A stretch of 64,000 bases of DNA from Nocardiopsis algeriensis. Lineage in GTDB: Bacteria; Actinomycetota; Actinomycetes; Streptosporangiales; Streptosporangiaceae. The stretch covers positions 124,001-188,000 of the forward strand of contig NZ_JACHJO010000001.1 in assembly GCF_014203695.1 (NCBI RefSeq), given 5' to 3'. Below are positions 37,588-46,686 of this stretch, one piece after another. The notes beneath the pieces were generated by a model, which had not been told where the DNA came from, searched no databases, and saw nothing but the letters and a program-made list of their open reading frames with translations. Made by a program: the position numbers and the translations under genes. Position 1 is the first letter of the stretch; each line of letters begins with the position of its first letter.

Positions 37588-38742
37588 ATGAGCAGCCAGA
37601 CACCCGCAGGCTTCCGCGGCGTCGCCGGAAACATCGGGATCAAGGACCCCAACGACGACTTCTTCGCGGTGGTGTCCGAGGTTCCCGCACACGTGTCCGC
37701 CGTGTTCACGCGGTCCCGGTTCGCCGGTCCCAGCGTGCTGCTCAGCCGGGAGGCCGCCGCCGACGGCAGCGCCCGCGGCGTCACCGTGATCGCCCGCAAC
37801 GCCAACGTGGCCACGGGGCGTACGGGAGAGGACAACGCCCGGGAGCTGCAGGAGCGCGTGGCCCGCGCGGCGGGTGTGCGGCCCGACGAGATCCTCGTGG
37901 CCTCCACCGGTGTGATCGGCCGCCCCTACCCGATGGACAGGGTCCGCGCGCACCTGGACGCGCTGCCCGACGAGTTCCCACCGGCCGACCTGGAGCGGGC
38001 GGCGGCGGCGATGATGACCACCGACACCCACCCCAAGATCGCCTCGGCCCGTGTGGGCGACGCGGTCGTCACCGGTATCGCCAAGGGCGTCGGCATGATC
38101 GAGCCGGACATGGCGACCATGCTGGCGTGGTTCTTCACCGACGCCGAACTGGAGCAGCCGGTCCTGGACGCGGTGTTCCGCCGGGTGGTGGACCGCACCT
38201 TCAACGCGCTGAGCATCGACACCGACACCTCCACCAGCGACTCCGCGGCGATCTTCGCCAACGGCCTGGCGGGGCCGGTGGACGCGGCCGCCTTCGAGGA
38301 GGCCCTGTACGGGGTGGCGCTGCGGCTCGTGCGCATGATCGCCTCCGACGGCGAGGGCGCCGGCAAGCTCCTGGAGGTGCGCCTGACGGGGGCCCGCGAC
38401 GACGCCCAGGCCAAGCGGGTCGCCAAGGCCGTCGTCAACTCGCCGCTGGTCAAGACCGCCGTCCACGGCGCCGACCCCAACTGGGGGCGCGTGGCGATGG
38501 CCGTGGGCAAGTGCTCCGACGAGACCGACATCCTCCCCGAGAAGGTGCGCATCCTCTTCGGCGACGTGGAGACCTACCCCGCCGAGGCCACCGACGAGGT
38601 CCTGGCCCGCGCCGCCGAGCACCTCAAGGGCGACGAGGTCGTCATCGGCGTCGACCTGGGCATCGCCGACGGCGCCTTCACCGTCTACGGCTGCGACCTG
38701 ACCGACGGCTACATCCGCATCAACGCCGACTACACCACCTGA
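37588..38742 (+). CDS. argJ: Bifunctional ornithine acetyltransferase/N-acetylglutamate synthase
   Basis: 384 aa. ArgJ moves the acetyl group from N-acetylornithine to glutamate, closing the cyclic arginine pathway. It is made as a precursor that self-cleaves before the nucleophilic Thr: MIEPDMATML places it at T177. Other landmarks are ASTGVIGRPYPMD, DTDTSTSDSAA and HGADPNWGRV. GAGGAGG precedes ATG 37588. No other arg genes are beside it, so it could be a second copy (OAT2-like enzymes are known in secondary metabolism). The N-terminal start PAGFRGVAGNIGIK is typical of the family. Confidence 0.9.
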   Translation: MSSQTPAGFRGVAGNIGIKDPNDDFFAVVSEVPAHVSAVFTRSRFAGPSVLLSREAAADGSARGVTVIARNANVATGRTGEDNARELQERVARAAGVRPDEILVASTGVIGRPYPMDRVRAHLDALPDEFPPADLERAAAAMMTTDTHPKIASARVGDAVVTGIAKGVGMIEPDMATMLAWFFTDAELEQPVLDAVFRRVVDRTFNALSIDTDTSTSDSAAIFANGLAGPVDAAAFEEALYGVALRLVRMIASDGEGAGKLLEVRLTGARDDAQAKRVAKAVVNSPLVKTAVHGADPNWGRVAMAVGKCSDETDILPEKVRILFGDVETYPAEATDEVLARAAEHLKGDEVVIGVDLGIADGAFTVYGCDLTDGYIRINADYTT

Positions 38743-38885
38743 TCCGCAGGAACACGGAACCGGCCCCGAGGCGATGTCCCCCGGCCGGGGGACCCCCGCG
38801 TCGACGTCCGGAACCGCACGGGGCGGGCGGGGCCCTGCCGGGCGGGGCAGGTCCTCGCCGCGATCGTGAGATCGAAGGAGGAATC

Positions 38886-39215
38886 GTGAGCACGGCAGAC
38901 CACTACGCCTACCGTGTCCTCTGGTCGGCCGAGGACTCGGCCTATGTCGGTACCGTCGCCGAGCTGCCCTCCCTCTCGTGGATCGCCGACACCCGTTCCG
39001 AGGCGTTCGAGGGCATCCAGCAGCTGGCCGCCGACGTCGTCGCCGACATGGTCAGAAACGGTGAGCAGCCGCCCGAGGCCATCGCCGACCGCACCTTCTC
39101 GGGCAGGTTCCAGGTGCGTGTGCCGCCCGAGGTGCACCGGCAGCTCGCCCTCGAGGCGGCCGAGCAGAACGTGTCGCTCAACCGGCTCGTCTCCGCACGC
39201 CTGGCAGGCGTGTAG
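38886..39215 (+). CDS. HicB family antitoxin-like protein (orphan)
   Basis: 109 aa from GTG 38886. The N-terminal half (YRVLWSAEDSAYVGTVAELPSLSWI) is the HicB RNase H-like fold; the C-terminal half (RFQVRVPPEVHRQLALEAAEQNVSLNRLV) is a ribbon-helix-helix DNA-binding module. HicB normally neutralises a ~60-aa HicA RNase encoded next to it. No HicA-like ORF is found on either side, so it is likely a solitary transcription factor. Confidence 0.85.
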   Translation: MSTADHYAYRVLWSAEDSAYVGTVAELPSLSWIADTRSEAFEGIQQLAADVVADMVRNGEQPPEAIADRTFSGRFQVRVPPEVHRQLALEAAEQNVSLNRLVSARLAGV

Positions 39216-39223
39216 ACCGTGCA

Positions 39224-39259
39224 CGAAGGCGCCCCGCCGTGGTCGGCGGGGCGCCTTCG
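39224..39259. terminator. Bidirectional terminator between hicB-like gene and ptsI
   Basis: Perfect 15-bp arms (CGAAGGCGCCCCGCC and its complement) with a 6-nt loop, 8 nt after the HicB stop and 5 nt after the convergent ptsI stop. Confidence 0.88.
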
Positions 39260-39264
39260 CCGGG

Positions 39265-40962
39265 TCACAGACGGACGATCTCGGGGTCCGCGGCGTCGCG
39301 CACCGCCTTGCGGGCGGCGGCCGCGCCGGGGGCGGCCAGGGCGAGCCCGGCCAGACGGGCGCACTCGTCGCGGGTGTGGCGGGCCAGCGCATGGCGCACG
39401 GCGGGCAGGGCGGGTGCGGCCATCGACAGGCTGGTCGCGCCCAGACCCACCAGGACCAGGGCGAGCAGCGGGTCGGCCGCGGCCTCGCCGCACACGCCCA
39501 CCGGCCTGCCGTGGTGGAGCCCCGCCGCGCCCACCGTCCCCACCAGTGACAGCAGTGCCGGCTGCCACGGGTCGAGCAGGTCCGGCAGGGTGCCCAGGGT
39601 GCGGTCGGTGGCCATCGTGTACTGGGCGAGGTCGTTGGTGCCGATCGACACGAAGTCCACGCGCCGCATCAGGTGGTCGGCGAGCAGCGCGGCCCCGGGG
39701 ACCTCCACCATCACGCCCACCTCTTCCAGCCCCGCCGCGCGCGCCAGCTCCGCGAAGCCGGCCGCCTCGTCGGGCGTGGACACCATCGGCGCCATCACGC
39801 GCACCCGCGCGCCCGTCTCCCGCGCCGCGGCGGCGATCGCCTTCAGCTGGTCGGTGAGCAGGCCCGGCCGCTCCCGCGCGGTCCGGTAGCCGCGCACGCC
39901 CAGCGCGGGGTTGTCCTCGCTGCCCGTGTCGACGAAGGCCAGCGGCTTGTCCGATCCGGCGTCCAGGGTCCGCACGGTGACCGTGCGCCCCTGGAAGGCG
40001 GTGAACAGCCGGGTGTAGGCGGAGGTCTGCTCGGCGACGGTCGGCGGCTGGGCCCGGTCCAGGAATAGGAACTCCGTGCGCATCAGCCCCACGCCCTCGC
40101 TGTCGTGCACGGCTGCGGCTCCGGGGTCGCCCTCGCCGATGTTGAGCAGCAGCTGCACCGGTTCCCCGTCGGCGGTGCGTCCGGGGCCGGTGGAGGAGGC
40201 GAGCAGGGCCTGCCGCCGCTCGGCGCGGCCGCGGATCCGCTCGGACTCCTCCGCGCCGGGTTCGGCGACGACCGTTCCCGCGTCGCCGTCGACCGCGACC
40301 TCGACGCCCTCCTGGAGGGAGCCTGCCGTCGCGCATCCCACGACCGCGGGGATGCCCAGGCCGCGGGCGAGGATGACGGTGTGGCTGGTGGGTCCTCCCT
40401 GACGGGTGACGATGGCGAGCACCCGTGACGGGTCGAGCCGGACCGTGTCCGCCGGGGCGAGGTCCTCGGCCACCAGCACGTGCGGGACACCGGGGTCGGG
40501 CAGCCCCGGCATGGGCAGGTCCAGCAGGACGGCCAGGGCGCGGTCCCGGATGTCAGCGAGGTCGGCGGCCCGTTCGGCCAGGTATCCGCCCGCGGCGAGC
40601 AGGAGTTCCTGGTAGGCGCCGCAGGCCGCGTGCACGGCCCAGGCCGCGGGCTCCCCGGCGCGGGCCCGTTCGCCCACCTGGCGGGCGAGTTCGGGGTCGC
40701 GGGCCATGAGCGCCTGGGCGCCGAGCACCGCCGCCGCGTCGCCCTCCAGGCCGGCGGCCTGCTCGTCGAGCCGCCGCGCCACCAGGTCGAGCGCCTCGCG
40801 GGCCGCGGCGGCCTCCGCGTCGGGGTCCCCGGCCGCGGGTCGGGTGTCGGGCAGCCTCGGCGGAGGTGCCATCCGCGCCACCGGGCCGACGGCCGCGCCG
40901 GGGGCGGCCGGAACGCCGGTGAGGCGGAAGGTTCCCGGTGTGAGGGGTTCGGTCTGCGCCAT
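39265..40962 (-). CDS. ptsI: PTS Enzyme I (phosphoenolpyruvate-protein phosphotransferase)
   Basis: 565 aa. It autophosphorylates from PEP on H194 (GGPTSHTVI) and passes the phosphate to HPr. The C-terminal PEP-binding TIM barrel has MRTEFLFLDR, DAGSDKP, MAPMVST and the SIGTNDLAQYTMATDR signature. It lies downstream of, and on the same strand as, the dehydrogenase and mannitol-type EII genes, while HPr is at the other end of the locus. All phosphorelay components are thus encoded together. Confidence 0.94.
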   Translation of the reverse strand: MAQTEPLTPGTFRLTGVPAAPGAAVGPVARMAPPPRLPDTRPAAGDPDAEAAAAREALDLVARRLDEQAAGLEGDAAAVLGAQALMARDPELARQVGERARAGEPAAWAVHAACGAYQELLLAAGGYLAERAADLADIRDRALAVLLDLPMPGLPDPGVPHVLVAEDLAPADTVRLDPSRVLAIVTRQGGPTSHTVILARGLGIPAVVGCATAGSLQEGVEVAVDGDAGTVVAEPGAEESERIRGRAERRQALLASSTGPGRTADGEPVQLLLNIGEGDPGAAAVHDSEGVGLMRTEFLFLDRAQPPTVAEQTSAYTRLFTAFQGRTVTVRTLDAGSDKPLAFVDTGSEDNPALGVRGYRTARERPGLLTDQLKAIAAAARETGARVRVMAPMVSTPDEAAGFAELARAAGLEEVGVMVEVPGAALLADHLMRRVDFVSIGTNDLAQYTMATDRTLGTLPDLLDPWQPALLSLVGTVGAAGLHHGRPVGVCGEAAADPLLALVLVGLGATSLSMAAPALPAVRHALARHTRDECARLAGLALAAPGAAAARKAVRDAADPEIVRL

Positions 40963-41040
40963 GGTCTCTCCGTGGGTCGGTGCTGACTCGCCGAAAGCCT
41001 TCCCGGGCCGGCCGGGGGGTACCCGGCCGGCGGCAGCGGG

Positions 41041-42081
41041 TCAGGGCTCGATGGTCACCTTGATCGCGGTGCCCGAGGCGACCGTCTCGATCGCCTTGTG
41101 CACGTCGGTCAGCGGCATGCGCTCGGTGATGAGGTCCGCCACCGGGACCTCTCCGCTCGCGATCAGCTCCAGGGCGCGCTTGTTGTGGTCGGGGCTGGAC
41201 CCGTTGGCGCCGAAGATCGAGATCTCGCGGTAGTGCACCGCGTTCGAGTCGAGCTGGATGATCGGCGCGTCCTTGGGCAGGCCGCCGAAGAAGCTGATGC
41301 GGCCGCTGCGCGAGACCATCCGCAGTGCGTCCTCCTGCGCCTTCCCGGAGGCGGTGGCGGTGATGACGACGTCGGCGCCGCGCTCGCTGGTCAGGCGCAG
41401 CACCTCGGCGACGGGATCGGTCTCGTCGCCGCAGATCGCCGCGTCGGGGCGCACGACCTCGGCGGACATGTCCAGGCGGCCCCGGTTGAGGTCCACCAGG
41501 AACACCCGGGCCGCGCCCCGGGCCCGCGCCAGGCGGACGTGCAGGCATCCGATGGGGCCCGCCCCCATGACCACCACGGTGTCGCCCTCGCCGACCCCGG
41601 CGATCTCCTGGCCGTTGAGCACGCACGCCAGCGGTTCGGCGACGGAGGCCTCGGCGTAGTCGACGTTCTCGGGGATGCGGTTGACCCCGTCCACGGCCAG
41701 TACGGCCTCGGGCACGATCATGTACTCGGCGAAGCCGCCCTCGTAGTGGTAGCCCATGGAGGTCTGGCGCGAGCACACCGTGAACCGGCCGTCGGTGCAC
41801 TCCGCGCAGCTGCCGCACGGGATGGCCGCGATGATCTGGACGCGGTCGCCCTCGGCCCAGCCCTCGACCCCGTCCCCGACCTCGACCACGCGGCCGGCGA
41901 TCTCGTGGCCGATGACCCGGGGCGGGTCGATGTGGTGGTGTCCGTGGCGGGAGATCTTGACGTCGGTGCCGCAGGTGGAGCAGTTGACGACGGCGATCTT
42001 GAGCTCACCGGGTCCGGCGGTCGGCTCGGGGGCCTGCTCGAGTCGGATGTCACCGGGTGCGTAGAAGCGGGCGACGAGCAT
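41041..42081 (-). CDS. Zinc-dependent polyol/sugar-phosphate dehydrogenase (MDR family)
   Basis: 346 aa medium-chain dehydrogenase. Catalytic zinc ligands lie in CSTCGTD and GHE (VIGHEIAGRVVEVGDGV). Structural zinc cysteines lie in CGSCAECTDGRFTVC. The Rossmann motif is VMGAGPIG, and Asp in VFLVDLNRGR suggests NAD preference. Relatives oxidise sorbitol, galactitol-1-phosphate or related polyols. Encoded between PTS genes, it probably oxidises the polyol phosphate that the PTS imports. The exact product (fructose or tagatose phosphate) is not determinable. Confidence 0.88.
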   Translation of the reverse strand: MLVARFYAPGDIRLEQAPEPTAGPGELKIAVVNCSTCGTDVKISRHGHHHIDPPRVIGHEIAGRVVEVGDGVEGWAEGDRVQIIAAIPCGSCAECTDGRFTVCSRQTSMGYHYEGGFAEYMIVPEAVLAVDGVNRIPENVDYAEASVAEPLACVLNGQEIAGVGEGDTVVVMGAGPIGCLHVRLARARGAARVFLVDLNRGRLDMSAEVVRPDAAICGDETDPVAEVLRLTSERGADVVITATASGKAQEDALRMVSRSGRISFFGGLPKDAPIIQLDSNAVHYREISIFGANGSSPDHNKRALELIASGEVPVADLITERMPLTDVHKAIETVASGTAIKVTIEP

Positions 42082-42192
42082 GTCGGGGCCTTTCGTGTTC
42101 GGTCCTGTCCGGGTTCTTCCGGACGGCCTGCGTGGGGTGGGGTGCGGGGAGGGCGGCCGGGGCGGGGGGCACCCCGGCCGCTGTCCGGACCA

Positions 42193-42374
42193 GGCCCTGT
42201 TTTTTGGATGCTCCCGCCGTAGCGGCGGAGCCGATCCTCCGGCGAACGGTCGGCCAGGTGTTCCCTTGCGAGGCGGGGAGCGCAGCTCAGCCTGGTGTGG
42301 CTTCGCAAGCTCTCCGACGCGGCAAGGGGGCGCCTGGCGGCCGTGCAGCCCGAGATGATCCGAAAAACAGGGCC
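42193..42374 (-). repeat. MITE-like 182-bp repeat, copy 2 (inverted relative to copy 1)
   Basis: On the minus strand it starts GGCCCTGTTTTTCGGAT and ends ATCCAAAAAACAGGGCC, inverted repeats with one mismatch. It is about 92 % identical to 20591-20771 in reverse orientation. It begins at the final G of the TAG stop of the PTS IIA gene, the same junction as copy 1 has with R2lox. It lies between IIA and the dehydrogenase gene, so it may reduce or modulate read-through in that operon. No transposase is encoded. Confidence 0.8.
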
Positions 42375-42841
42375 TAGGCGGGCCCCTCCCGCTCAGGGGC
42401 GAGCAGCGCGACGACGTCCGAGGGGGAGGACGCGCCGCGCAGCCGTGCTGCCTTGTCCGGGTCTGTGAGGACTCCTGCCAGCGCGGTGAGCACCCCGAGG
42501 TGCTCCTCGCCGGAGGCTGCGATGCCGATGGCCACGTACACGGTGGATCCGCCCCAGTCGACCCCGTCGGGGAACTGGAGGACGGCCAGCGCGGTCCGTT
42601 TCACGAACTTCCGCGAGGGGTCGGTCCCGTGCGGGATGGCCACGCCCTCGCCGAGGAAGGTGGAGACGGAGGCCTCGCGCTCGTGCATGGCGGGCAGGTA
42701 TCCGGGGTCGACCGCGCCGAGCTCCAGCAGGAGTTCTCCGCACTGGGAGACGGCGTCGGCCCGGTCGGCGGCGGTGCGGCCCAGGCGCACCGCCTCCTCG
42801 GTCAGGACCAGCGGGGCGGGCTCAGCCGGCAAGGGTCCCAC
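42374..42841 (-). CDS. PTS IIA component, mannitol/fructose type
   Basis: 155 aa. H71 in GEGVAIPHGT is the residue phosphorylated by HPr. The surrounding pattern is that of the mannitol/fructose IIA family. Start GTG 42839-42841 overlaps the 3' end of the IIB gene by 20 bp, indicating coupled translation. The stop TAG is formed at the boundary with repeat copy 2, so the insertion may have shortened or replaced the original C-terminus, though the core domain is complete. Confidence 0.92.
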   Translation of the reverse strand: MGPLPAEPAPLVLTEEAVRLGRTAADRADAVSQCGELLLELGAVDPGYLPAMHEREASVSTFLGEGVAIPHGTDPSRKFVKRTALAVLQFPDGVDWGGSTVYVAIGIAASGEEHLGVLTALAGVLTDPDKAARLRGASSPSDVVALLAPEREGPA

Positions 42842-43130
42842 CGTCCCGGATCGCCTGCTCCAGCCGGGCGAACGCGGGGTCGCCCAGGAACATCTGGAAG
42901 CCCACCACGACGGTGTCGGGCACCCGCTTGCGGGCGCGGTCGGCCAGACCGGTCTGGCACAGGACCACGTCCGCGTCCTGGGGAATGCGGTCGACCGGCG
43001 AGTGCTCGACGGTGACCCCGTAGCGGCTGAGGGTGCCCTTGAGCTGGGTGGTGAGCAGGACGCTGCTGCCCATCCCGGCGTCGCACGCGACGACGACCTT
43101 CTTGACGTCAGAGCCTTCGATGCTGTTCAC
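42822..43130 (-). CDS. PTS IIB component, mannitol type
   Basis: 102 aa. The P-loop cysteine C16 in VVACDAGMGSS accepts phosphate from IIA and passes it to the sugar during transport. It is a free-standing IIB; in many bacteria it is fused to IIC as MtlA. The gene lies 10 bp downstream of IIC. Confidence 0.92.
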   Translation of the reverse strand: MNSIEGSDVKKVVVACDAGMGSSVLLTTQLKGTLSRYGVTVEHSPVDRIPQDADVVLCQTGLADRARKRVPDTVVVGFQMFLGDPAFARLEQAIRDGGTLAG

Positions 43131-43140
43131 GGACGGCCTC

Positions 43141-44244
43141 CTACTTGTCGGCGGTGGTGTCGGCGGTGGTGTCGGCCTCGGCTGCCGCCTTCTCCGCCTT
43201 GCGCTCCGCGCGGCCGAAGCCGAGCAGCGCCGAGGCGATGGCGAAGGAGACCAGCGTGGCCACGGTGACCCCGGCCAGGACCGGGAGGTGGCCCCCGGGC
43301 GGGGTGACGGCCATGAGGGCGATGATGCTGCCGGGCGAGGCCGCCGAGATCAGGCCGGCGTCCAGGACCATGAAGGTCGCCACGCCGGACATGCCGCCCC
43401 CGATGGCGGCGAGGATCAGCTTCGGCTGGGCGAGGATGTACGGGAAGTAGATCTCGTGGATCCCGCCGAAGAAGTGGATGACGATGGCGCCGGGCGCGGT
43501 GGCGCGGCTGACCTTGGGTCCGAAGAACATGCAGGCCAGCAGGATGCCCAGGCCGGGGCCGGGGTTGGTCTCGATGAGGAACTCGATGGCCCTGCCGTCG
43601 GCCAGGGCGCGCATCGTGCCCAGCGGGGTGAACACGCCGTGGTTGATGGCGTTGTTGAGGAAGAGCACCTTGGCGGGCTCGACGATGACCGACACCAGGG
43701 GCAGCAGGCTGTGGTCGATGAGGAACTGGACCCCGGTTCCCAGGGCCTCGGCGATCCTGCCCACGACGGGGCCGACCGCGTAGGCGCCCAGGATCGCCGC
43801 CAGCGCGGCGAGGATGCCCGCGCTGAAGTTGTTGACGAGCATCTCGAAGCCGGACTTGATCCGCGGCTGGACGAGCCGGTCGAAGTGCTTCATCAGGAAC
43901 GCGGCGAGCGGTCCCATGACCATGGCGCCCAGGAACATGGGGATGTCGGCCGAGACGATCACACCCATGGCGGCGGCCGCACCGACCACGCCGCCGCGCT
44001 GCTCGTACACCAGCGTGCCGCCGGTGTAGGCGATGAGCAGGGGCAGCAGGTACTTGATCATCGGGTCGACGAGCTGGGCGAGGTACTCGTTGGGCAGCCA
44101 GCCGTCGGGGATGAACAGGGCGGTGACCAGGCCCCAGGCGATGAACGCGCCGATGTTGGGCATGACCATGCCGGCCAGGAATCCGCCGAAGCGCTGGATG
44201 GCGGAGCGCGTCGCGGTGAGCGCGCCGCCCTGTGTCGTGGACAT
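43141..44244 (-). CDS. PTS IIC component, mannitol-type permease
   Basis: 367 aa integral membrane permease. Mannitol-family landmarks are [21 protein letters not shown], the [13 protein letters not shown] loop and the [12 protein letters not shown] substrate region (GIHE motif). An acidic/Ala/Thr tail ([11 protein letters not shown]) ends the protein where a IIB domain is fused in MtlA. Substrate: a hexitol, with mannitol the best guess from these motifs. First gene of the IIC-IIB-IIA string. Confidence 0.93.
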   Translation of the reverse strand: MSTTQGGALTATRSAIQRFGGFLAGMVMPNIGAFIAWGLVTALFIPDGWLPNEYLAQLVDPMIKYLLPLLIAYTGGTLVYEQRGGVVGAAAAMGVIVSADIPMFLGAMVMGPLAAFLMKHFDRLVQPRIKSGFEMLVNNFSAGILAALAAILGAYAVGPVVGRIAEALGTGVQFLIDHSLLPLVSVIVEPAKVLFLNNAINHGVFTPLGTMRALADGRAIEFLIETNPGPGLGILLACMFFGPKVSRATAPGAIVIHFFGGIHEIYFPYILAQPKLILAAIGGGMSGVATFMVLDAGLISAASPGSIIALMAVTPPGGHLPVLAGVTVATLVSFAIASALLGFGRAERKAEKAAAEADTTADTTADK

Positions 44245-44365
44245 GGGGACCTCCGGGGGGATGCGGCGGACGGTTGCCGCGCGGGTGGGAGAGAGGGGTT
44301 CGAAGGCCCGGGCGGGCGGCGGGTCGCCGGGCTGTGTGCCCCGCGCCGCCCGGGCGCCTGCGGTG

Positions 44366-45127
44366 TCAGACCACGCGGACCTCGGGTCCGGCCGCCTCCA
44401 GCTCGTCGGCGAGCCCGCCGGCGAGCCCCTGGTCGGTGATGACGAGGTCGAGGTCCTCGACCGAGGCGAACCGGGCGAAGTGGTCGTTGCCGACCTTGGT
44501 GTGGTCGGCGAGGAGGACGGCTCGCCGGGCCGAGGCGATCATGGTGCGCTTGACCTCGGCCTCCGCGGGGTCGGGGGTGGTGAGCCCCCGGTCCGCGGAG
44601 ATACCGTTGGTGGCCATGAAGGCGACGTCCACGTAGGACTCGGCCAGCGACCGCAGCGCCCACGCGTCCACGGTCGCCTGCGTCCGGGTGCGCAGGCGGC
44701 CGCCGAGCAGCATCAGGTTGATGTTGGTGCGCGGCGTGAGCGTGAGGGCGATGGAGAGGGAGTTGGTGACGACGGTGAGCTCCCGGTCGGTGGGCAGCTG
44801 TTCGGCGAGGCGTCCGGTGGTGGAGCCGGCGTCGAGCAGGATGGCGCCCTCGTCGGGGAGTTCGCTCAGAGCCGCCTTGGCGATCCGCTCCTTCTCCTGG
44901 GTCATGACGGAGTCGCGCACGTTGAGCGTGGGCTCGAAGCCCAGGCGCTCCACGGGGATCGCGCCACCGTGGACCCTGCGCAGGACCCCGTGGCGTTCGA
45001 GCGCCGTGAGATCGCGCCGGATGGTCTCATAGGTGACGTCGAACTCCGCGGCGAGCCCCGTCACGTCGACCCGGCCGTCCCGGCGGGCGCGTTCGAGGAT
45101 CGCCTTCTGGCGCTCTTCCGCGTACAT
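44366..45127 (-). CDS. DeoR/GlpR family transcriptional regulator
   Basis: 253 aa. An N-terminal DeoR winged HTH ([17 protein letters not shown]...[14 protein letters not shown]) is followed by a DeoR-type sugar-phosphate sensor domain ([35 protein letters not shown]). DeoR-family regulators usually repress and respond to a phosphorylated sugar. Located between the EII genes and the divergent kinase gene, it most likely controls this locus, with a hexose phosphate made by the pathway as inducer. 121 bp separate it from IIC. Confidence 0.92.
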   Translation of the reverse strand: MYAEERQKAILERARRDGRVDVTGLAAEFDVTYETIRRDLTALERHGVLRRVHGGAIPVERLGFEPTLNVRDSVMTQEKERIAKAALSELPDEGAILLDAGSTTGRLAEQLPTDRELTVVTNSLSIALTLTPRTNINLMLLGGRLRTRTQATVDAWALRSLAESYVDVAFMATNGISADRGLTTPDPAEAEVKRTMIASARRAVLLADHTKVGNDHFARFASVEDLDLVITDQGLAGGLADELEAAGPEVRVV

Positions 45128-45436
45128 GTTGGATCACCTGTGTTTCGATGTGGCTTTGAGTGAGTTTAGTCGTGTTGTCCAGGACACACAAGGGGTATCT
45201 CCCTCCAATATCCCAGGAAGTCCCACTGCAGCACACACGACCAGGCAAGATGTCCGCCCCCACCCCGGCGAGCAGCGGAAACCGGAGACCGCACACCCCC
45301 GCTCCCCCGGCGGCAACCCCCGGCGAAGACCCCGGGACGGAGAGCGACGATGTTGACACATCCAGGAGAACACACATAATCAAATACAGTCCAACATCCG
45401 GATCGGGCCGGGCGCAGCCACCTCGGAGAGGCACAC
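45128..45436. other. 309-bp divergent control region between deoR-type and fruK-type genes
   Basis: It contains the fruK promoter (45353-45380) and AT-richer stretches at both ends. The 8-mer ATGTTGGA occurs at 45126-45133 and in inverse orientation at 45390-45397, each next to a T/G-rich tract; these are weak operator candidates. The middle (45230-45340) is GC-rich, with no gene that I can support. Confidence 0.5.
45353..45380 (+). promoter_or_regulatory. Promoter of the fruK-ptsH operon
   Basis: A consensus -35 TTGACA (45353-45358), a 16-nt spacer and -10 CATAAT (45375-45380). Transcription would start near 45387, giving a ~50-nt leader that carries GGAGAGG before the fruK ATG. Unusually good sigma-70-type match for this GC content. 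Confidence 0.75.
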
Positions 45437-46378
45437 ATGATCCTGACCCTGACTCCCAACCCGAGCGTGGACCACACCCTGGAGGTGGATCGCCTCGTCC
45501 GAGGCGAGGTCCTCAGGGTGGGGTCCACCCATGCCCAGGCGGGAGGCAAGGGCGTCAACGTCGCCCGCGCCCTGCGCCGGGCCGGAGTCCCCGCCCGCGC
45601 GGTCCTTCCCGTGGGCGGAAGCGGCGGTGCCGAGCTCACGGCGCTCATGGGTGACCTGCCCTGTGTCGCCGTCCCCATCGAGGGGGAGACGCGCGCCAAC
45701 GTCGCCGTCACCGAGTCCGACGGCACCACGACCAAGCTCAACGCCCCCGGCCCCAGCCTGACCCCCGCCGAGACCGACGCCCTCCTCGCCGCCCTGGAGG
45801 CCGAGCTGGCCCAGCGGCCCGCATGGGTGGTGGCGAGCGGCAGCCTGCCGGCGGGCGTCCCCGACGACCTCTACCTGCGCGTGGCCGAACTGGCCGACGC
45901 CCACGGGGTCCCGCTCGCCCTGGACACCTCCGGCAAGCCCCTGAGCGCGGCGGTCGAGGCGGGCTCGGTCGGCCTGCTCAAACCCAACCTGGAGGAGCTC
46001 TCCGAACTCACCGGGCGGGAGCTGTCCACCATCGGCGCGGTCACCGACGCGGCGCGCGAGATCCTCGCCCGGGGCAACGGCCGCGCCCTCGTGACCCTGG
46101 GCGGCCACGGGGCCGTGCTCGTGGAGCCCGACCGCACGTGGTGGGCGCGCGGGCCCCGGGTACGCACCCGCAGTACCGTGGGCGCGGGCGACTGCGCGCT
46201 CGCCGGCTTCCTGGCGTCGGGGCCGGACCCCGCCGACCGGCTGCGGCACGCCGTGGCCTGGGGAACCGCCGCCGTGTCCCTGCCGGGCACGGCCATCCCC
46301 TCCCCCGACGACGTCCCGGCCGACGCGATCGACGTGGTGGCCGAGCCCGACCCCCGGTGGGCGGTCGACTCCCTCTGA
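45437..46378 (+). CDS. fruK: 1-phosphofructokinase (PfkB family)
   Basis: 313 aa. PfkB landmarks: TLTPNPSVDHTLEV at the N-terminus, QAGGKGVNVARAL (signature 1) and STVGAGDCALAGFLA (signature 2 with the catalytic Asp of GAGD). It phosphorylates a hexose monophosphate: fructose-1-phosphate in FruK, tagatose-6-phosphate in LacC, which share this pattern. With a polyol-phosphate dehydrogenase across the locus, the kinase is the likely next step into glycolysis. Divergent from the DeoR regulator; HPr follows 38 bp later. Confidence 0.9.
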   Translation: MILTLTPNPSVDHTLEVDRLVRGEVLRVGSTHAQAGGKGVNVARALRRAGVPARAVLPVGGSGGAELTALMGDLPCVAVPIEGETRANVAVTESDGTTTKLNAPGPSLTPAETDALLAALEAELAQRPAWVVASGSLPAGVPDDLYLRVAELADAHGVPLALDTSGKPLSAAVEAGSVGLLKPNLEELSELTGRELSTIGAVTDAAREILARGNGRALVTLGGHGAVLVEPDRTWWARGPRVRTRSTVGAGDCALAGFLASGPDPADRLRHAVAWGTAAVSLPGTAIPSPDDVPADAIDVVAEPDPRWAVDSL

Positions 46379-46416
46379 CCGCCCCTCGCACCCCCACGCC
46401 CCAAGGAGAAGAACCC

Positions 46417-46686
46417 ATGCCCCAGCGCACCGCCGCCGTCGGCTCCGTCCTCGGTCTGCACGCCCGCCCGGCGACCCTGTTCGTCCAGGCCGTCAACGCC
46501 ACCGGCCTGCCCGTCACCATCGCCGCCGGGGACCGCGACCCCGTCGACGCGCGCAGCCTGCTGGCCGTGATGTCCCTGGGGGTCAAGCACGGCGACGAGG
46601 TCACCCTGGCCTGCGAGGACGGCGAGAACGCCGACAAGGCCCTCGACGAGCTCGCCGCCCTGCTCGCCTCCGACCTGGACGCCTGA
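46417..46686 (+). CDS. ptsH: Phosphocarrier protein HPr
   Basis: 89 aa. H15 in GLHARPATLF is the site phosphorylated by EI. The S47-containing ARSLLAVMSLGV segment corresponds to the regulatory-serine helix of Gram-positive HPr, although HPr kinase is not usually found in actinobacteria. AAGGAGAAGAACCC precedes ATG 46417. Co-transcribed with the kinase. Confidence 0.94.
   Translation: MPQRTAAVGSVLGLHARPATLFVQAVNATGLPVTIAAGDRDPVDARSLLAVMSLGVKHGDEVTLACEDGENADKALDELAALLASDLDA

Noticed and set aside
38743-38885. HicA toxin upstream of HicB
   Set aside because: No ~60-aa frame with the HicA Gly-His motif in either direction.
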